Positions 7,520 through 15,774 of a DNA stretch of 64,000 bases are shown piece after piece. The translations under genes were made by a program, and so were the position numbers. Every line of letters begins with the position of its first letter. Positions within the stretch are counted from its first letter, which is position 1. Source of the DNA: Candidatus Melainabacteria bacterium (lineage in GTDB: Bacteria > Cyanobacteriota > Vampirovibrionia > Obscuribacterales > Obscuribacteraceae); the NCBI GenBank assembly GCA_003242885.1, contig QKMZ01000006.1, positions 248,001 through 312,000 of the forward strand, written 5' to 3'. Below the pieces are notes generated by a model, which was not told the origin of the DNA, searched no databases, and saw only the letters and a list, made by a program, of their open reading frames with translations.

Positions 7520-7546
7520 GCGTCGGCGAGCCGCCGACGCACCTAC
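7520..7546 (-). repeat. REP palindrome with GTAG head flanking the RAYT gene (5' side)
   Basis: Read on the minus strand: GTAG (7546-7543), GT, stem GCGTCGGCG, loop GCT, stem CGCCGACGC (to 7520). It is inverted relative to the copy at 6781-6817. The TAG of the head is the stop codon of aroA. A 5' GTAG next to a hairpin is the feature recognised by RAYT proteins in enterobacteria (published for E. coli TnpA-REP). Confidence 0.9.
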
Positions 7547-8829
7547 AGTAAACTTTTCAGATCATCTGCAAAATTAGGATACGAAATCCTTGGCGATTCT
7601 ATTTCCTCAAGATCTAAATTCTCATCGCAAACAAGTTGTGCCACCAAGCCGGTCATGGCGAGTCGGTGATCGTCTGCGGTCGCCCAGTGCGAGCCACCCT
7701 TCAGACGTTGACCTCCGCGAACAGTAAATCCATCTTCGCGCAAATCGATTTCTGCACCAGCGCCGCGCAAATTATTAGCGATCAATGCGAGGCGATCTGA
7801 TTCTTTGTGGCGCAATTCTTCTGCGCCACTAACAGACAGCTCGCCTTTGCAGAGAGCGCCTGCCAGAGCCAAGATCGGTATCTCGTCGATGCCGCGCGCA
7901 ATTTCCTCTCCAGTGACTGTGGCGGACGAAAGCTCGCCGTTGTAACGCACGCGAATGTCCGCAACTGGTTCGCCCGAAAGTGAATTTACTCCGATTACTT
8001 TTATGTCGGCATTCATTCTTGAAAGAACATCGAGAATGAGTGTACGACCGGGATTTATGCCAACGTTTTTTAGCGTGATTGACGAGCCTGGAATAATCGC
8101 AGCTGCCACCATAAAGAATGCGGCTGAAGAAATGTCGGCAGGGACAACCATGTCCTTAGCGGGAATTTCGCTATCAATAGAAGTCACCGAGGTAGTCAGT
8201 TCGTCCGCTGCATCAAATGGAATTCCGAGATAGGTAAACATCCGCCGCGTGTGATCGCGTGCCGGAAACGGAAGTTTCACTGTTGTTTTTCCACTCGCCT
8301 GCAAGCCGGCCAGCAAGATTGCTGTTTCAACCTGCGCGGATGCAACATCCAGATCAAACGTTTTTCCTGTCAGATCTCCACCCTTGATACGAAAAGGCGC
8401 CAGACCCTCAGTTTTCACCCAGGAGATCTCAGCACCCATCTCCGCGATACGCGTCAGCACCCGCTTCATCGGGCGTTTGCGCAAAGACGCATCGCCGTCG
8501 AATTCATATTCATGTGGGCGACCGGCAAGAAGCCCTGACAGCAACCGAATGGTCGTGCCGCTATTGCCGGCGTCTAGAATTGCGGTGGGCGCGCCGATAC
8601 CTTGCAAGCCCCTCGAATTCACAATGGCTGTCGGCGTGTCCGTGTCGTCGAGCAGTTCAATGTCTACGCCGGTCGAGCGTAAGCAAGCAACAGTACTCAA
8701 GCAGTCATGAGCAGGCGAAAGTCCTTCAATTTTGGATGTGCCCGTGGTTAGGCATGCAAACATAAGCGCTCTGTGCGTTATGGATTTGTCGCCCGGCACG
8801 GCTATCGTGCCTTGTAATGCTTTATGCAA
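7543..8829 (-). CDS. aroA: 3-phosphoshikimate 1-carboxyvinyltransferase (EPSP synthase)
   Basis: A 428-residue enzyme transferring enolpyruvate from PEP to shikimate 3-phosphate, sixth step of the shikimate pathway, cytosolic. Family motifs are complete: VPGDKSITHRALMFA near the N-terminus (shikimate-phosphate binding), LDAGNSGTTIRLLSGLLAG around residue 85, LRKRPMKRVL, ASAQVETAILLAGL, and the C-terminal ELRHKESDRLALIANNLR and DDHRLAMT. The GNSGTT and SAQV sequences place it among ordinary bacterial enzymes. The start is TTG 8829, with an AAGAG-type site about eight bases upstream; no ATG is possible nearby. It diverges from aroC with 113 bases between. Its TAG stop is the GTAG head of a REP element. 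Confidence 0.95.
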   Translation of the reverse strand: MHKALQGTIAVPGDKSITHRALMFACLTTGTSKIEGLSPAHDCLSTVACLRSTGVDIELLDDTDTPTAIVNSRGLQGIGAPTAILDAGNSGTTIRLLSGLLAGRPHEYEFDGDASLRKRPMKRVLTRIAEMGAEISWVKTEGLAPFRIKGGDLTGKTFDLDVASAQVETAILLAGLQASGKTTVKLPFPARDHTRRMFTYLGIPFDAADELTTSVTSIDSEIPAKDMVVPADISSAAFFMVAAAIIPGSSITLKNVGINPGRTLILDVLSRMNADIKVIGVNSLSGEPVADIRVRYNGELSSATVTGEEIARGIDEIPILALAGALCKGELSVSGAEELRHKESDRLALIANNLRGAGAEIDLREDGFTVRGGQRLKGGSHWATADDHRLAMTGLVAQLVCDENLDLEEIESPRISYPNFADDLKSLL

Positions 8830-8942
8830 AGCAGATCACTCTTAATGACAGTAATTGAGACCGTTATTGTAAGATCTTTTTGACCTAAGTCTCACCACCT
8901 TTGCTCCAAAGGTTCACAATAAAGCGGAGAAAGCCCGTCCAC

Positions 8943-10235
8943 ATGTTGCGATTTTTTACTTCCGGCGAATCTCATGGTCCCACGCTCACGGCGATTGTCG
9001 ACGGTATGCCCGCCGGCTTGATGATCGACATTGATGCGATCAATGCCGAACTTGCGGCGCGGCAGCAGGGCTACGGACGCGGCAATAGACAAAAGATTGA
9101 GACCGATACGGTTTCGTTTGTCGGTGGTGTCAGGCATGGTGTCACCACTGGTGCCCCAATCACATTGATGGTCGCCAATCGCGACTTTGCTAATTGGAAA
9201 TATGTGATGTCTGTGGAGCCCACGGATATGACTACCCCGGAGGCTAAAGAGCAGGCTGATAAGAAGGCTATTGAAAGATTTCGCCCTGGCCACGCTGATT
9301 TGGCTGGCACTCTGAAGTTTGATCAGTCGGATATTCGTGATGTACTGGAAAGAGCGAGTGCGCGCGAAACCGCAGCCCGCGTGGCTGTTGGCGCACTGTG
9401 CCAGCAATTGCTGGGCGCTATTGGCGCACGTTCTGTGAATCACGTAGTCCAAGTCGCTTCGGTGAAGTGCGCGGCATTGCCAGTAGATATATCTCTAGAT
9501 GAGATAGAAAAATTAGCTTCTGAAAGTGAACTTTCAGCTACTGATAAATCTGTCGAAGATGCAATGAAAGACGCGATCAAGGCAGCCTGGCAGGAAGGAG
9601 ACAGCCTGGGCGGGGTTGTGGAGGTTTTGGTCGACGGTTTACCTGTGGGTTTAGGCAGCTACACACAGTGGGATAGAAAAATAGATGGTCGTATTGCACA
9701 GGCAGTCATGAGTATTCAAGCATTCAAAGCTGTAGAGATTGGAGATGGCGTCTTATCGGCGTCTCTGCCTGGCTCGCAGGTGCACGATCCGTTATATCCG
9801 TCTGATAAAAATGGCAGGAATTCGAATTTGCCTTTCTCCCGCAAAACCAATCACGCGGGTGGCATCGAGGGCGGTATGACGAATGGTTCTCGTTTGGTCG
9901 TGAAAGGTTATATGAAACCGCTGCCGACCATGCGCAAAGGTTTGGATTCGCTTTCGTTCCCTGAGTTTGAACCGGCGCGCGCGCATTACGAACGCTCCGA
10001 CGTTTGTGCCATCGCCGCTGCATCGGTCGTGATGAAAGCCATGGTCAACTATGTGTTGGCTGATGCGTTGCTAGAGAAGTTTGCTTGTGATTCGATCAGG
10101 GCTCTCAAAGAGAGTTTTGAATCTTATACTTTGCGGGTGCAAAATTTTGCATCCAAGGGAGACCAGGCGGATTCTGAAAAGAAAGCCGCCACATTGAACG
10201 TTGAAGAGGGACCGGAATTGATAGGGGAGTTCTAA
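8943..10235 (+). CDS. aroC: chorismate synthase
   Basis: A 430-residue enzyme that converts EPSP to chorismate using reduced FMN, the last common step to Phe, Tyr and Trp. Signatures: FFTSGESHGPTLTAIVDGMP at the N-terminus, RQQGYGRGNRQKIETD, the conserved ERASARETAARVAVGA helix, and FSRKTNHAGGIEGGMTNG followed by RSDVCAIAAASVV. The length is somewhat above the usual 360-400 because of an acidic tail (residues 405-430). ATG 8943 is chosen because the chain then starts MLRFFTSGESHG as in other family members; GGAG lies about 14 bases upstream. First gene of an operon with aroB (2-base gap) and pheA. Confidence 0.95.
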   Translation: MLRFFTSGESHGPTLTAIVDGMPAGLMIDIDAINAELAARQQGYGRGNRQKIETDTVSFVGGVRHGVTTGAPITLMVANRDFANWKYVMSVEPTDMTTPEAKEQADKKAIERFRPGHADLAGTLKFDQSDIRDVLERASARETAARVAVGALCQQLLGAIGARSVNHVVQVASVKCAALPVDISLDEIEKLASESELSATDKSVEDAMKDAIKAAWQEGDSLGGVVEVLVDGLPVGLGSYTQWDRKIDGRIAQAVMSIQAFKAVEIGDGVLSASLPGSQVHDPLYPSDKNGRNSNLPFSRKTNHAGGIEGGMTNGSRLVVKGYMKPLPTMRKGLDSLSFPEFEPARAHYERSDVCAIAAASVVMKAMVNYVLADALLEKFACDSIRALKESFESYTLRVQNFASKGDQADSEKKAATLNVEEGPELIGEF

Positions 10236-10237
10236 TC

Positions 10238-11389
10238 ATGACAGTGTCACGACACAAAACGCGTCATCGTGGTCCCGTTATCACAATGCTGTGGAATACG
10301 GCTCTAGAGGTGCGCACCAGGGTAGCAGTCGGCGCCGGAGCGCGCACGAAGTTGTCCGGCATTCTTGCACAAATCAACGCGGGCAAGCGAGTGTTGGTGC
10401 TTTGCCAACCGACGACAGCCGTTCAATGGCTCCGCGAAGTCTTGGGAGCAATTCCCTCGGAAGATTATCAAGTCACCACGCTTGAAGTGCCGGACGGTGA
10501 AACCTGCAAAACAACCGAATGGTTGTTGCGCGTTTGGGAGCACTTGCAAGAACGCCGTTTCGACCGCCGCGACACCATCGTCGCCTTGGGTGGTGGCTCT
10601 GTCACTGACCTTGCCGGATTCGCTGCATCAACATATTTGCGTGGACTGAATTTGGTCATCGTACCAACCTCGCTTTTGGCGCAGGTTGACGCTGCTATCG
10701 GCGGCAAGACTGGTATCAATTTGCCTGCAGGCAAAAACCTCGCCGGAACATTCTTCTTCCCGAAGGCTGTTCTCGCCGACCCGGAATTGCTTGCGACGTT
10801 GCCGAAGAAGCAGTTTACATCAGGCTTGGCTGAGATCATCAAATACGCGATGATCGAAGAAACCGTTGCAAAACACACCGATTACGAAGTCGGACAAAAA
10901 CGTTTGTTTGATGTTCTGCAGCATTTTGTAGACAGTGAGTTTGATTGGGAAGACCCTGTCTGCGCCGGTCTTATTACAAGCTCTATTAAGATGAAACTGT
11001 TTGTCGTAGGTCGCGATCCACATGAAGGTGGATTGAGGCGGGTGTTAAACCTTGGTCACACGCTCGGACACGCACTGGAGAAGGTCGCAGATTATCGCCT
11101 CACGCATGGTGAAGCAGTTGCAATCGGTCTTGCCGCTGTCACCAGATTGGCTGTTTCACTGAAAAAGCTTCCGAAAGGCGATGGCGAAAAGGTCATCAAC
11201 TTGCTGGAAGGCGCCGGCTTGCCGGTTGAATTGCCGCCAGGGGTAGACAGAACCAAGCTGATCGATTCGATGTCTCACGACAAGAAGCGTGACGGTGAAG
11301 CACTCAAGTTGGTACTCCCGACCACCAAAATTGGCATCGTCGACTACGAGTACTCGCTGCCTTTGAGTGATCTCGGCAAGCTTATCTAG
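10238..11389 (+). CDS. aroB: 3-dehydroquinate synthase
   Basis: A 383-residue NAD- and metal-dependent enzyme that cyclises DAHP to 3-dehydroquinate, step two of the shikimate pathway. Key parts: VALGGGSVTDLAGFAASTY (NAD phosphate loop) near residue 115, VPTSLLAQVDAAIGGKTGIN with PAGKNLAGTFFFP after it, SGLAEIIKYAMIEE, RRVLNLGHTLGHALE (metal His) and THGEAVAIGL (metal His). GGGGAG at 10224-10229 precedes the ATG by eight bases and overlaps the end of aroC, so the two are translationally linked. The first 17 residues before MLWNTALEV may be dispensable; an internal ATG at 10286 is the alternative start. Confidence 0.95.
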   Translation: MTVSRHKTRHRGPVITMLWNTALEVRTRVAVGAGARTKLSGILAQINAGKRVLVLCQPTTAVQWLREVLGAIPSEDYQVTTLEVPDGETCKTTEWLLRVWEHLQERRFDRRDTIVALGGGSVTDLAGFAASTYLRGLNLVIVPTSLLAQVDAAIGGKTGINLPAGKNLAGTFFFPKAVLADPELLATLPKKQFTSGLAEIIKYAMIEETVAKHTDYEVGQKRLFDVLQHFVDSEFDWEDPVCAGLITSSIKMKLFVVGRDPHEGGLRRVLNLGHTLGHALEKVADYRLTHGEAVAIGLAAVTRLAVSLKKLPKGDGEKVINLLEGAGLPVELPPGVDRTKLIDSMSHDKKRDGEALKLVLPTTKIGIVDYEYSLPLSDLGKLI

Positions 11390-11417
11390 TTGTTCGGCAA
11401 CCTCATTTAGTGAACCA

Positions 11418-12338
11418 ATGAAAAAACAGCAACCACTGCAAGTTGCCTTTCAGGGAGCGCCGGGTGCGTTCAGCCATAGGGCAGGTCAGATCTTTACTCA
11501 GCAGAATAACCTCGATGAAGACACGAAGTATGTGCCGTGTCGCTCATTTGATGAGGTCTTTGAATCAGTACTCGACTATAAGTGTGCACTGGGCGTGATA
11601 CCACTGGAAAACACTTCTATTGGATCCATCGTCGCCAATTTTGATTTGCTCTATCGGCATCCAGTGATGATGGTGGGCGAAATTTACATCCCCATTCACC
11701 ATCAACTGATTGGATTCGAAGGTACACCACTCAAGTCGATTACAGCGGTATATTCACACCCTGCTGCGCTCGATCAATGCAAGGTGTTTCTCAAGAGCCT
11801 GCCTGCCGCAAAACCGCAAGCATATTGGGACACCAGTGGTGCGGCGCTTCATGTCAGTGCTTCCAAAGATCGCAAGTCCGCAGCCATCGCCAGTGAATTT
11901 GCAGCTAAGGAAGCGAACCTCGCAATATTGAAAAGAGACATTGAAGATCACGAAGGCAACAGCACCAGATTTGGTATCATTGTGCCGAGTCCTGAGCATG
12001 CTTCTGCCGATAGCAAGAAAAAGCCCGACCCGCGCGTGGCACCACTTTTGGAAGAAACAGGCAGAAAGTATCCGCTGAAAATGTCTTGTGTTGTTGAGCT
12101 ACCGCACAAGCCCGGAACCCTCGCCAATCTCCTCAATGGATTGGTGCACAATCACGTCAACCTCACCAAAATCGAATCGCGACCGGTACCTGATGCGCCT
12201 TGGCACTACCGCTTTTTTCTTGATATGGTACTCGATTCGAAAGAAAGAGAAGCGCAGGTTGTCGATGAGCTCAAGCAACGAACAGAGAATCTAAAGCTTC
12301 TCGGTCGCTACCAAATTTGGGAAGCCGGAATGACGTAA
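11418..12338 (+). CDS. pheA: prephenate dehydratase with ACT domain
   Basis: A 306-residue enzyme making phenylpyruvate from prephenate, the committed step to phenylalanine. Residues 8-195 are the dehydratase domain: AFQGAPGAFSHRAG, LGVIPLENTSIGSI, YSHPAALDQCKVFL and NSTRFGIIVP, the catalytic TRF motif. Residues 225-300 form an ACT regulatory domain (ELPHKPGTLANLLNGLVHN, KIESRPVPDAPWHYRFFLD), where phenylalanine feeds back. There is no fused chorismate mutase; that activity sits in the TyrA protein at 38951. Start at ATG 11418, 28 bases after aroB. Earlier in-frame codons overlap aroB and do not look coding. A REP-derived terminator lies 60 bases downstream. Confidence 0.94.
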   Translation: MKKQQPLQVAFQGAPGAFSHRAGQIFTQQNNLDEDTKYVPCRSFDEVFESVLDYKCALGVIPLENTSIGSIVANFDLLYRHPVMMVGEIYIPIHHQLIGFEGTPLKSITAVYSHPAALDQCKVFLKSLPAAKPQAYWDTSGAALHVSASKDRKSAAIASEFAAKEANLAILKRDIEDHEGNSTRFGIIVPSPEHASADSKKKPDPRVAPLLEETGRKYPLKMSCVVELPHKPGTLANLLNGLVHNHVNLTKIESRPVPDAPWHYRFFLDMVLDSKEREAQVVDELKQRTENLKLLGRYQIWEAGMT

Positions 12339-12396
12339 GGCGTGGGGGCTTGTTGCACATGCCCGTTTTCGGTGTGGCGCATTGCATGCGCCTGTT

Positions 12397-12426
12397 GTAG
12401 GGTCGCCGCCATCTTGGCGGCTTTTT
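12397..12426 (+). terminator. REP-derived Rho-independent terminator after aroC-aroB-pheA
   Basis: A GTAG head (12397-12400) is followed by stem GCCGCCA (12405-12411), loop TCT, stem TGGCGGC (12415-12421) and five T (12422-12426). The 7-bp GC-rich stem plus T-run is a good intrinsic terminator 67 bases after the pheA stop, and the GTAG head marks it as a member of the REP family. Confidence 0.75.
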
Positions 12427-12427
12427 A

Positions 12428-12453
12428 GTGCCGGCTGGAAACCGGCGCTCCGG
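12428..12453 (-). repeat. second-type palindrome (GGAGC head, GCCGG stem)
   Basis: On the minus strand GGAGCGCCGGTTTCCAGCCG reads as a GGAGC head, stem GCCGG, short loop and CCGGC. Two copies of the same unit occur in the kinase gene at 16666-16694 and 16746-16776. It sits directly beside the REP terminator at 12397-12426. Confidence 0.75.
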
Positions 12454-12462
12454 CCGTTTCTC

Positions 12463-12505
12463 CTAAAAAGAGATCAGGCGAATGCGCTGGTAGCATCCGC
12501 CTGAT
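12463..12505 (-). terminator. intrinsic terminator of the acidic-protein gene
   Basis: Arms 12493-12505 and 12473-12485 pair over 13 bp (one G-U) around a 7-base loop. On the minus strand the stem is followed, after three bases, by five T (complement of 12465-12469). It ends transcription of the minus-strand gene 12568-14019. Confidence 0.85.
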
Positions 12506-12567
12506 TTCGAGTATTCAGTTGCCGGGTCAATGCTTGTGCTTACTTCTCATTGCATGCAGTTTGGTGA

Positions 12568-14019
12568 TTAGTGCTTAACTGCTTCTTCTTCCTTGGCTTC
12601 TTTGTCCTTGGTTTCGCTTACGCCGAATATCTGCATCAGAGTCTTGTTGTTGCTGGTGCTGATCTTCGCACGCAGTTTTTCCAGTCCTTCGCAGGTGAGG
12701 AAGTTATGTCCGACTTTCAGCTTGCTGACAGCCTCTTTGTAGTCCTTCGATTGTGTTTCTTCGACGAGTTGTTCTTTCAGAATTTGTGTTAGCACCTTCT
12801 GTGCTTCTTCGTCTTTGACGCCATTCAAGAAACGTTCTGCAACTTGCCACGGACCTTCACCAGCTTTCTGTGTGCCGATTTCGATTAGTTTGTTTTCGTC
12901 CACTACACCGTTGATATTGACTTCAGGTTTATCTTGTTTGCCTTCTGTAGTTTCTTTGTCGTCTTTCTTCTCTTCTTTGTTTTCTACTTTATCTTTATCT
13001 GTTTTTTCCGAAGGCTCTTTATCGTCTTCTTCTTTCTCGTTCTTCTGCTCGTCTTTGTTTTCTACTTTCTCTTCGTCTTTCTTCTCATCAGTAGTCGATG
13101 TGCCTTCTTTTGATTTGTTTACGATTGCCTCTGCGGCTTCTTTGCCACCAACAGCGCCGATGATTGATTCCTGTGTGATGAAATGGTCGTTAGCTGACCA
13201 GAAATCGTAGTCGGTCTTAACCAGGGTCGAGTTGCTGTCTTTTTCGTTGTTCTTATCTTCAAATGTCAGCTTCAGATTTTCTACTGCTTTCAATTCTTCC
13301 ACAGAGAATCTCGCTCTAAATCCTTCGCTGTTTTTTGCGCGCTCAAGGAAATCATCCACTTCTTCGTCGGTCAGCTCGCCATCACCTTTCTCGCCGCCGA
13401 TTTCATCAACCGCAGCGAACAATGTTTTGTTTTTCACGAATGTTTCTGCAATCTGTCTATTGAATTCGCGTGTCTTTTCATAACCGACTTCTTTTGCTGC
13501 ATTCTCTGTGCTGTTTTTGAGAACATCAGCCAACTCGCTGAACTCTAGAACATCTTCGCCGCCGTAGTCGTTCTTTCTCAAAATGTCAGCAGCGTTGCCG
13601 AGCAGAGCAACTTGCAAATCATCGACTTTGTTTTCGCCTTTGCCATACGTCTGTTCAAGTTCTTTCTTGTCGAACATGCGCTCAGCTTGGTGCGCGACCT
13701 CTTTTGCATCAAACTCGTCTTTGTCGTCAGGGTTAGTGAACTTCTCTTTGTTGTCGTTGAGATAGCCTAAAGAAAGTCCTGGTAAGAGGTCTGCTTTGCC
13801 GGTGTTACGACCGCTCAAAGCCATCATCATTTCGTTTTCCCAAGTGTCCTGCTCAGCAGCGGTGAGCGTGGAAGCATTCTTCCGCTCTGCCTTCAGCAGG
13901 TCATAAGCTTCTTGGATCCCTTTGTGGCTAAAAGCATCACGGATTGCTTCTGCATCTTTTCTGGCGTCTTCACACGCGGCATCCGTGTTCACATTTGCAG
14001 CCGTAGCATCGTTGACCAT
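12568..14019 (-). CDS. large acidic protein with EF-hand-like segments
   Basis: A 483-residue, strongly acidic protein with no signal peptide or membrane span. The N-terminal two thirds are helical; around residues 145-165 (NDYGGEDVLEFSELADVL) and 200-220 (EKGDGELTDEEVDDFLERA) there are acidic loops followed by helices resembling degenerate EF-hands, so calcium binding is possible. Residues 300-365 are a low-complexity Lys/Glu/Asp stretch (KNEKEEDDKEPSEKTDKDK), a likely disordered linker, before a helical C-terminal domain. ATG 14019 has GAGG eight bases upstream; the open frame to 14163 has no ribosome site. I do not recognise the family; EF-hand assignment is inference. It has its own terminator and is divergent from a kinase gene. 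Confidence 0.72.
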   Translation of the reverse strand: MVNDATAANVNTDAACEDARKDAEAIRDAFSHKGIQEAYDLLKAERKNASTLTAAEQDTWENEMMMALSGRNTGKADLLPGLSLGYLNDNKEKFTNPDDKDEFDAKEVAHQAERMFDKKELEQTYGKGENKVDDLQVALLGNAADILRKNDYGGEDVLEFSELADVLKNSTENAAKEVGYEKTREFNRQIAETFVKNKTLFAAVDEIGGEKGDGELTDEEVDDFLERAKNSEGFRARFSVEELKAVENLKLTFEDKNNEKDSNSTLVKTDYDFWSANDHFITQESIIGAVGGKEAAEAIVNKSKEGTSTTDEKKDEEKVENKDEQKNEKEEDDKEPSEKTDKDKVENKEEKKDDKETTEGKQDKPEVNINGVVDENKLIEIGTQKAGEGPWQVAERFLNGVKDEEAQKVLTQILKEQLVEETQSKDYKEAVSKLKVGHNFLTCEGLEKLRAKISTSNNKTLMQIFGVSETKDKEAKEEEAVKH

Positions 14020-14188
14020 TACAAGATCCTCGGTAGATATAGAGAAGTACAGGGGGATGATGGGAGCCAAAGGGGGTTGGCTCCGGGTATTCTGCAACTC
14101 CCACATCACAGCCAGATAACAGGGCGAATTTTGGCGCCTGTCTGCCATGTAGGGTGTTTTCAAGCGCGATTTTTACTTCCCTGTTAGG

Positions 14189-15754
14189 ATGAACCTTGCG
14201 TTGGGTCAGCGTGACTATGTGATGGTGATGCTGCAATCAGGTGGGGATGAATTAGTCGTAAATGCGCCTGCCGAAGCTGCTGAGCCTCGGATGACAGTCG
14301 CTTTTCCTGAATCTGAGCACAAGGTGATTAGCTACCGTGCAGGATACGGACTTTCTTGGCTGTTCGCTTTAATGACATTGGGGTTCTTCGTCTGGGCTGT
14401 CATTTCTGGGGCCTGGTCGATCCAAAGGATCAAGTTCTTATTATTGCTAGATCTTCCAGCCCTGAGACTCTGGTCTGAAATTCTCTTGAGCTGCGCGCTA
14501 CCGGTTTTTGCCACAACACTTGGCTCGGTCACTTTACTCGTCGCCCGCAATGCTGAAGCACCCTCTATCTCATATTCAGAGAAGGGAATTACTTTCGACG
14601 AGCAGTGGAGCGACACGTTGCTCGGTATTGAAACAAGAGAATGGTCTGACATTCATTCGCTGGAATGCACCGGAGTCGTCAGCCCTAAGAGTATTTCCGA
14701 GTGGAAGTATTTCGATGGATGCTCACTGATAATCGATTTCAAGTCTGGTGGCAGTGCGCTACTTGAACTGGACCGTCTGCAACGTAATGAAGTAGAAGAT
14801 TTGTTCCTGGCGGTAGAGAAGTGGTCTGATCAGTCTGTACTATCGCGCCGGGCTTTGCTTCTCGAACGTGGCTTGGCTGCAGTCGACAACGCAATCTCTT
14901 TGAGTTACACATCCATATGGACTGACGCACTCGAATCGCAGTTTGCAGCAACCAATTTCGTTCCACTCAAAACCGCGAGCACTCTGCAAAGTGATCGCTA
15001 CGAGGTACGTATGCAGTTGGCATCAGGTGGTCTTTCTGCAGTTTACTTGGCAAAGATGCAGCCGAATTCTCGCGTTGTGTTGAAAGAGTCGGTCATACCC
15101 CCTGACACTGACTATAAGACGCGCGCGAAGGCTAAGGAGCTTTTCGAGCGTGAGGGACGCTTGTTGTCCCGCCTAGAACACCCACAGATAGCCAAGGTTT
15201 TGGACTTCTTTGTGGAGGGCGGGCGTGACTACATTGCACTGGAATACATTCCTGGTGTGTCGCTTCGCCAGTTCATCAAGTCGGACAATTACCGTGATGA
15301 GAAAGTGATCCTCTCTTGGGCGGCGCAGATTGCGGATATACTCTTGTATCTTCATGAACTTGAACCACCAGTAGTTCATAGAGATCTGACACCAGACAAT
15401 CTGCTCGCTCGTGATGACGGAAAAGTTGCCTTAATTGACTTTGGCGTTTCAAACGAGTTCATCAGCCGCGCAACTGGTACTTTGGTCGGAAAGCAAGCTT
15501 ACATCTCGCCGGAGCAGTTTCGCGGTAAAGCACAGCCTAAGAGTGATGTGTATTCATTTGGTGCGACACTTCACTTCCTTCTCACGGGCGAAGACCCGGA
15601 GCCACTTTCTACTTCCCGACCAAAGCATTTACAGCCGGGGGTAAGTCCATTCTTGGATGAGCTTGTCGCACAATGCACAGCTATGGATGTTGAGAATCGT
15701 CCGGATGCGCGCGCGATTCTTGAAACTTGTACGCGTCTTTTAGAAAGATACTAG
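14189..15754 (+). CDS. membrane-anchored Hanks-type Ser/Thr protein kinase
   Basis: A 521-residue protein. Two hydrophobic segments near residues 52-75 and 85-118 anchor it; a beta-rich segment (residues 125-215, GITFDEQWSDTLLGIE) resembles the membrane-proximal part of the next gene product. The kinase domain spans about 270-515: glycine loop LASGGLSAVYLAK (shortened, one Gly missing), VVLKE with the ATP lysine, HRDLTPDN catalytic loop, DFG, and SPEQF in place of APE. All catalytic residues are present, so it should phosphorylate Ser/Thr. The ATG at 14189 has little ribosome site; ATG 14222 or 14228 are alternatives. Its sister gene starts 20 bases after the stop, so they form an operon born by duplication. 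Confidence 0.88.
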   Translation: MNLALGQRDYVMVMLQSGGDELVVNAPAEAAEPRMTVAFPESEHKVISYRAGYGLSWLFALMTLGFFVWAVISGAWSIQRIKFLLLLDLPALRLWSEILLSCALPVFATTLGSVTLLVARNAEAPSISYSEKGITFDEQWSDTLLGIETREWSDIHSLECTGVVSPKSISEWKYFDGCSLIIDFKSGGSALLELDRLQRNEVEDLFLAVEKWSDQSVLSRRALLLERGLAAVDNAISLSYTSIWTDALESQFAATNFVPLKTASTLQSDRYEVRMQLASGGLSAVYLAKMQPNSRVVLKESVIPPDTDYKTRAKAKELFEREGRLLSRLEHPQIAKVLDFFVEGGRDYIALEYIPGVSLRQFIKSDNYRDEKVILSWAAQIADILLYLHELEPPVVHRDLTPDNLLARDDGKVALIDFGVSNEFISRATGTLVGKQAYISPEQFRGKAQPKSDVYSFGATLHFLLTGEDPEPLSTSRPKHLQPGVSPFLDELVAQCTAMDVENRPDARAILETCTRLLERY

Positions 15755-15774
15755 AGTGTACGGAGGTTTGTTTC

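Noticed and set aside
12815..13483. Ser/Phe-rich plus-strand frames opposite the acidic protein gene
   Set aside because: They mirror the GAA/AAG/GAC-rich codons of the real minus-strand gene and have no start sites.
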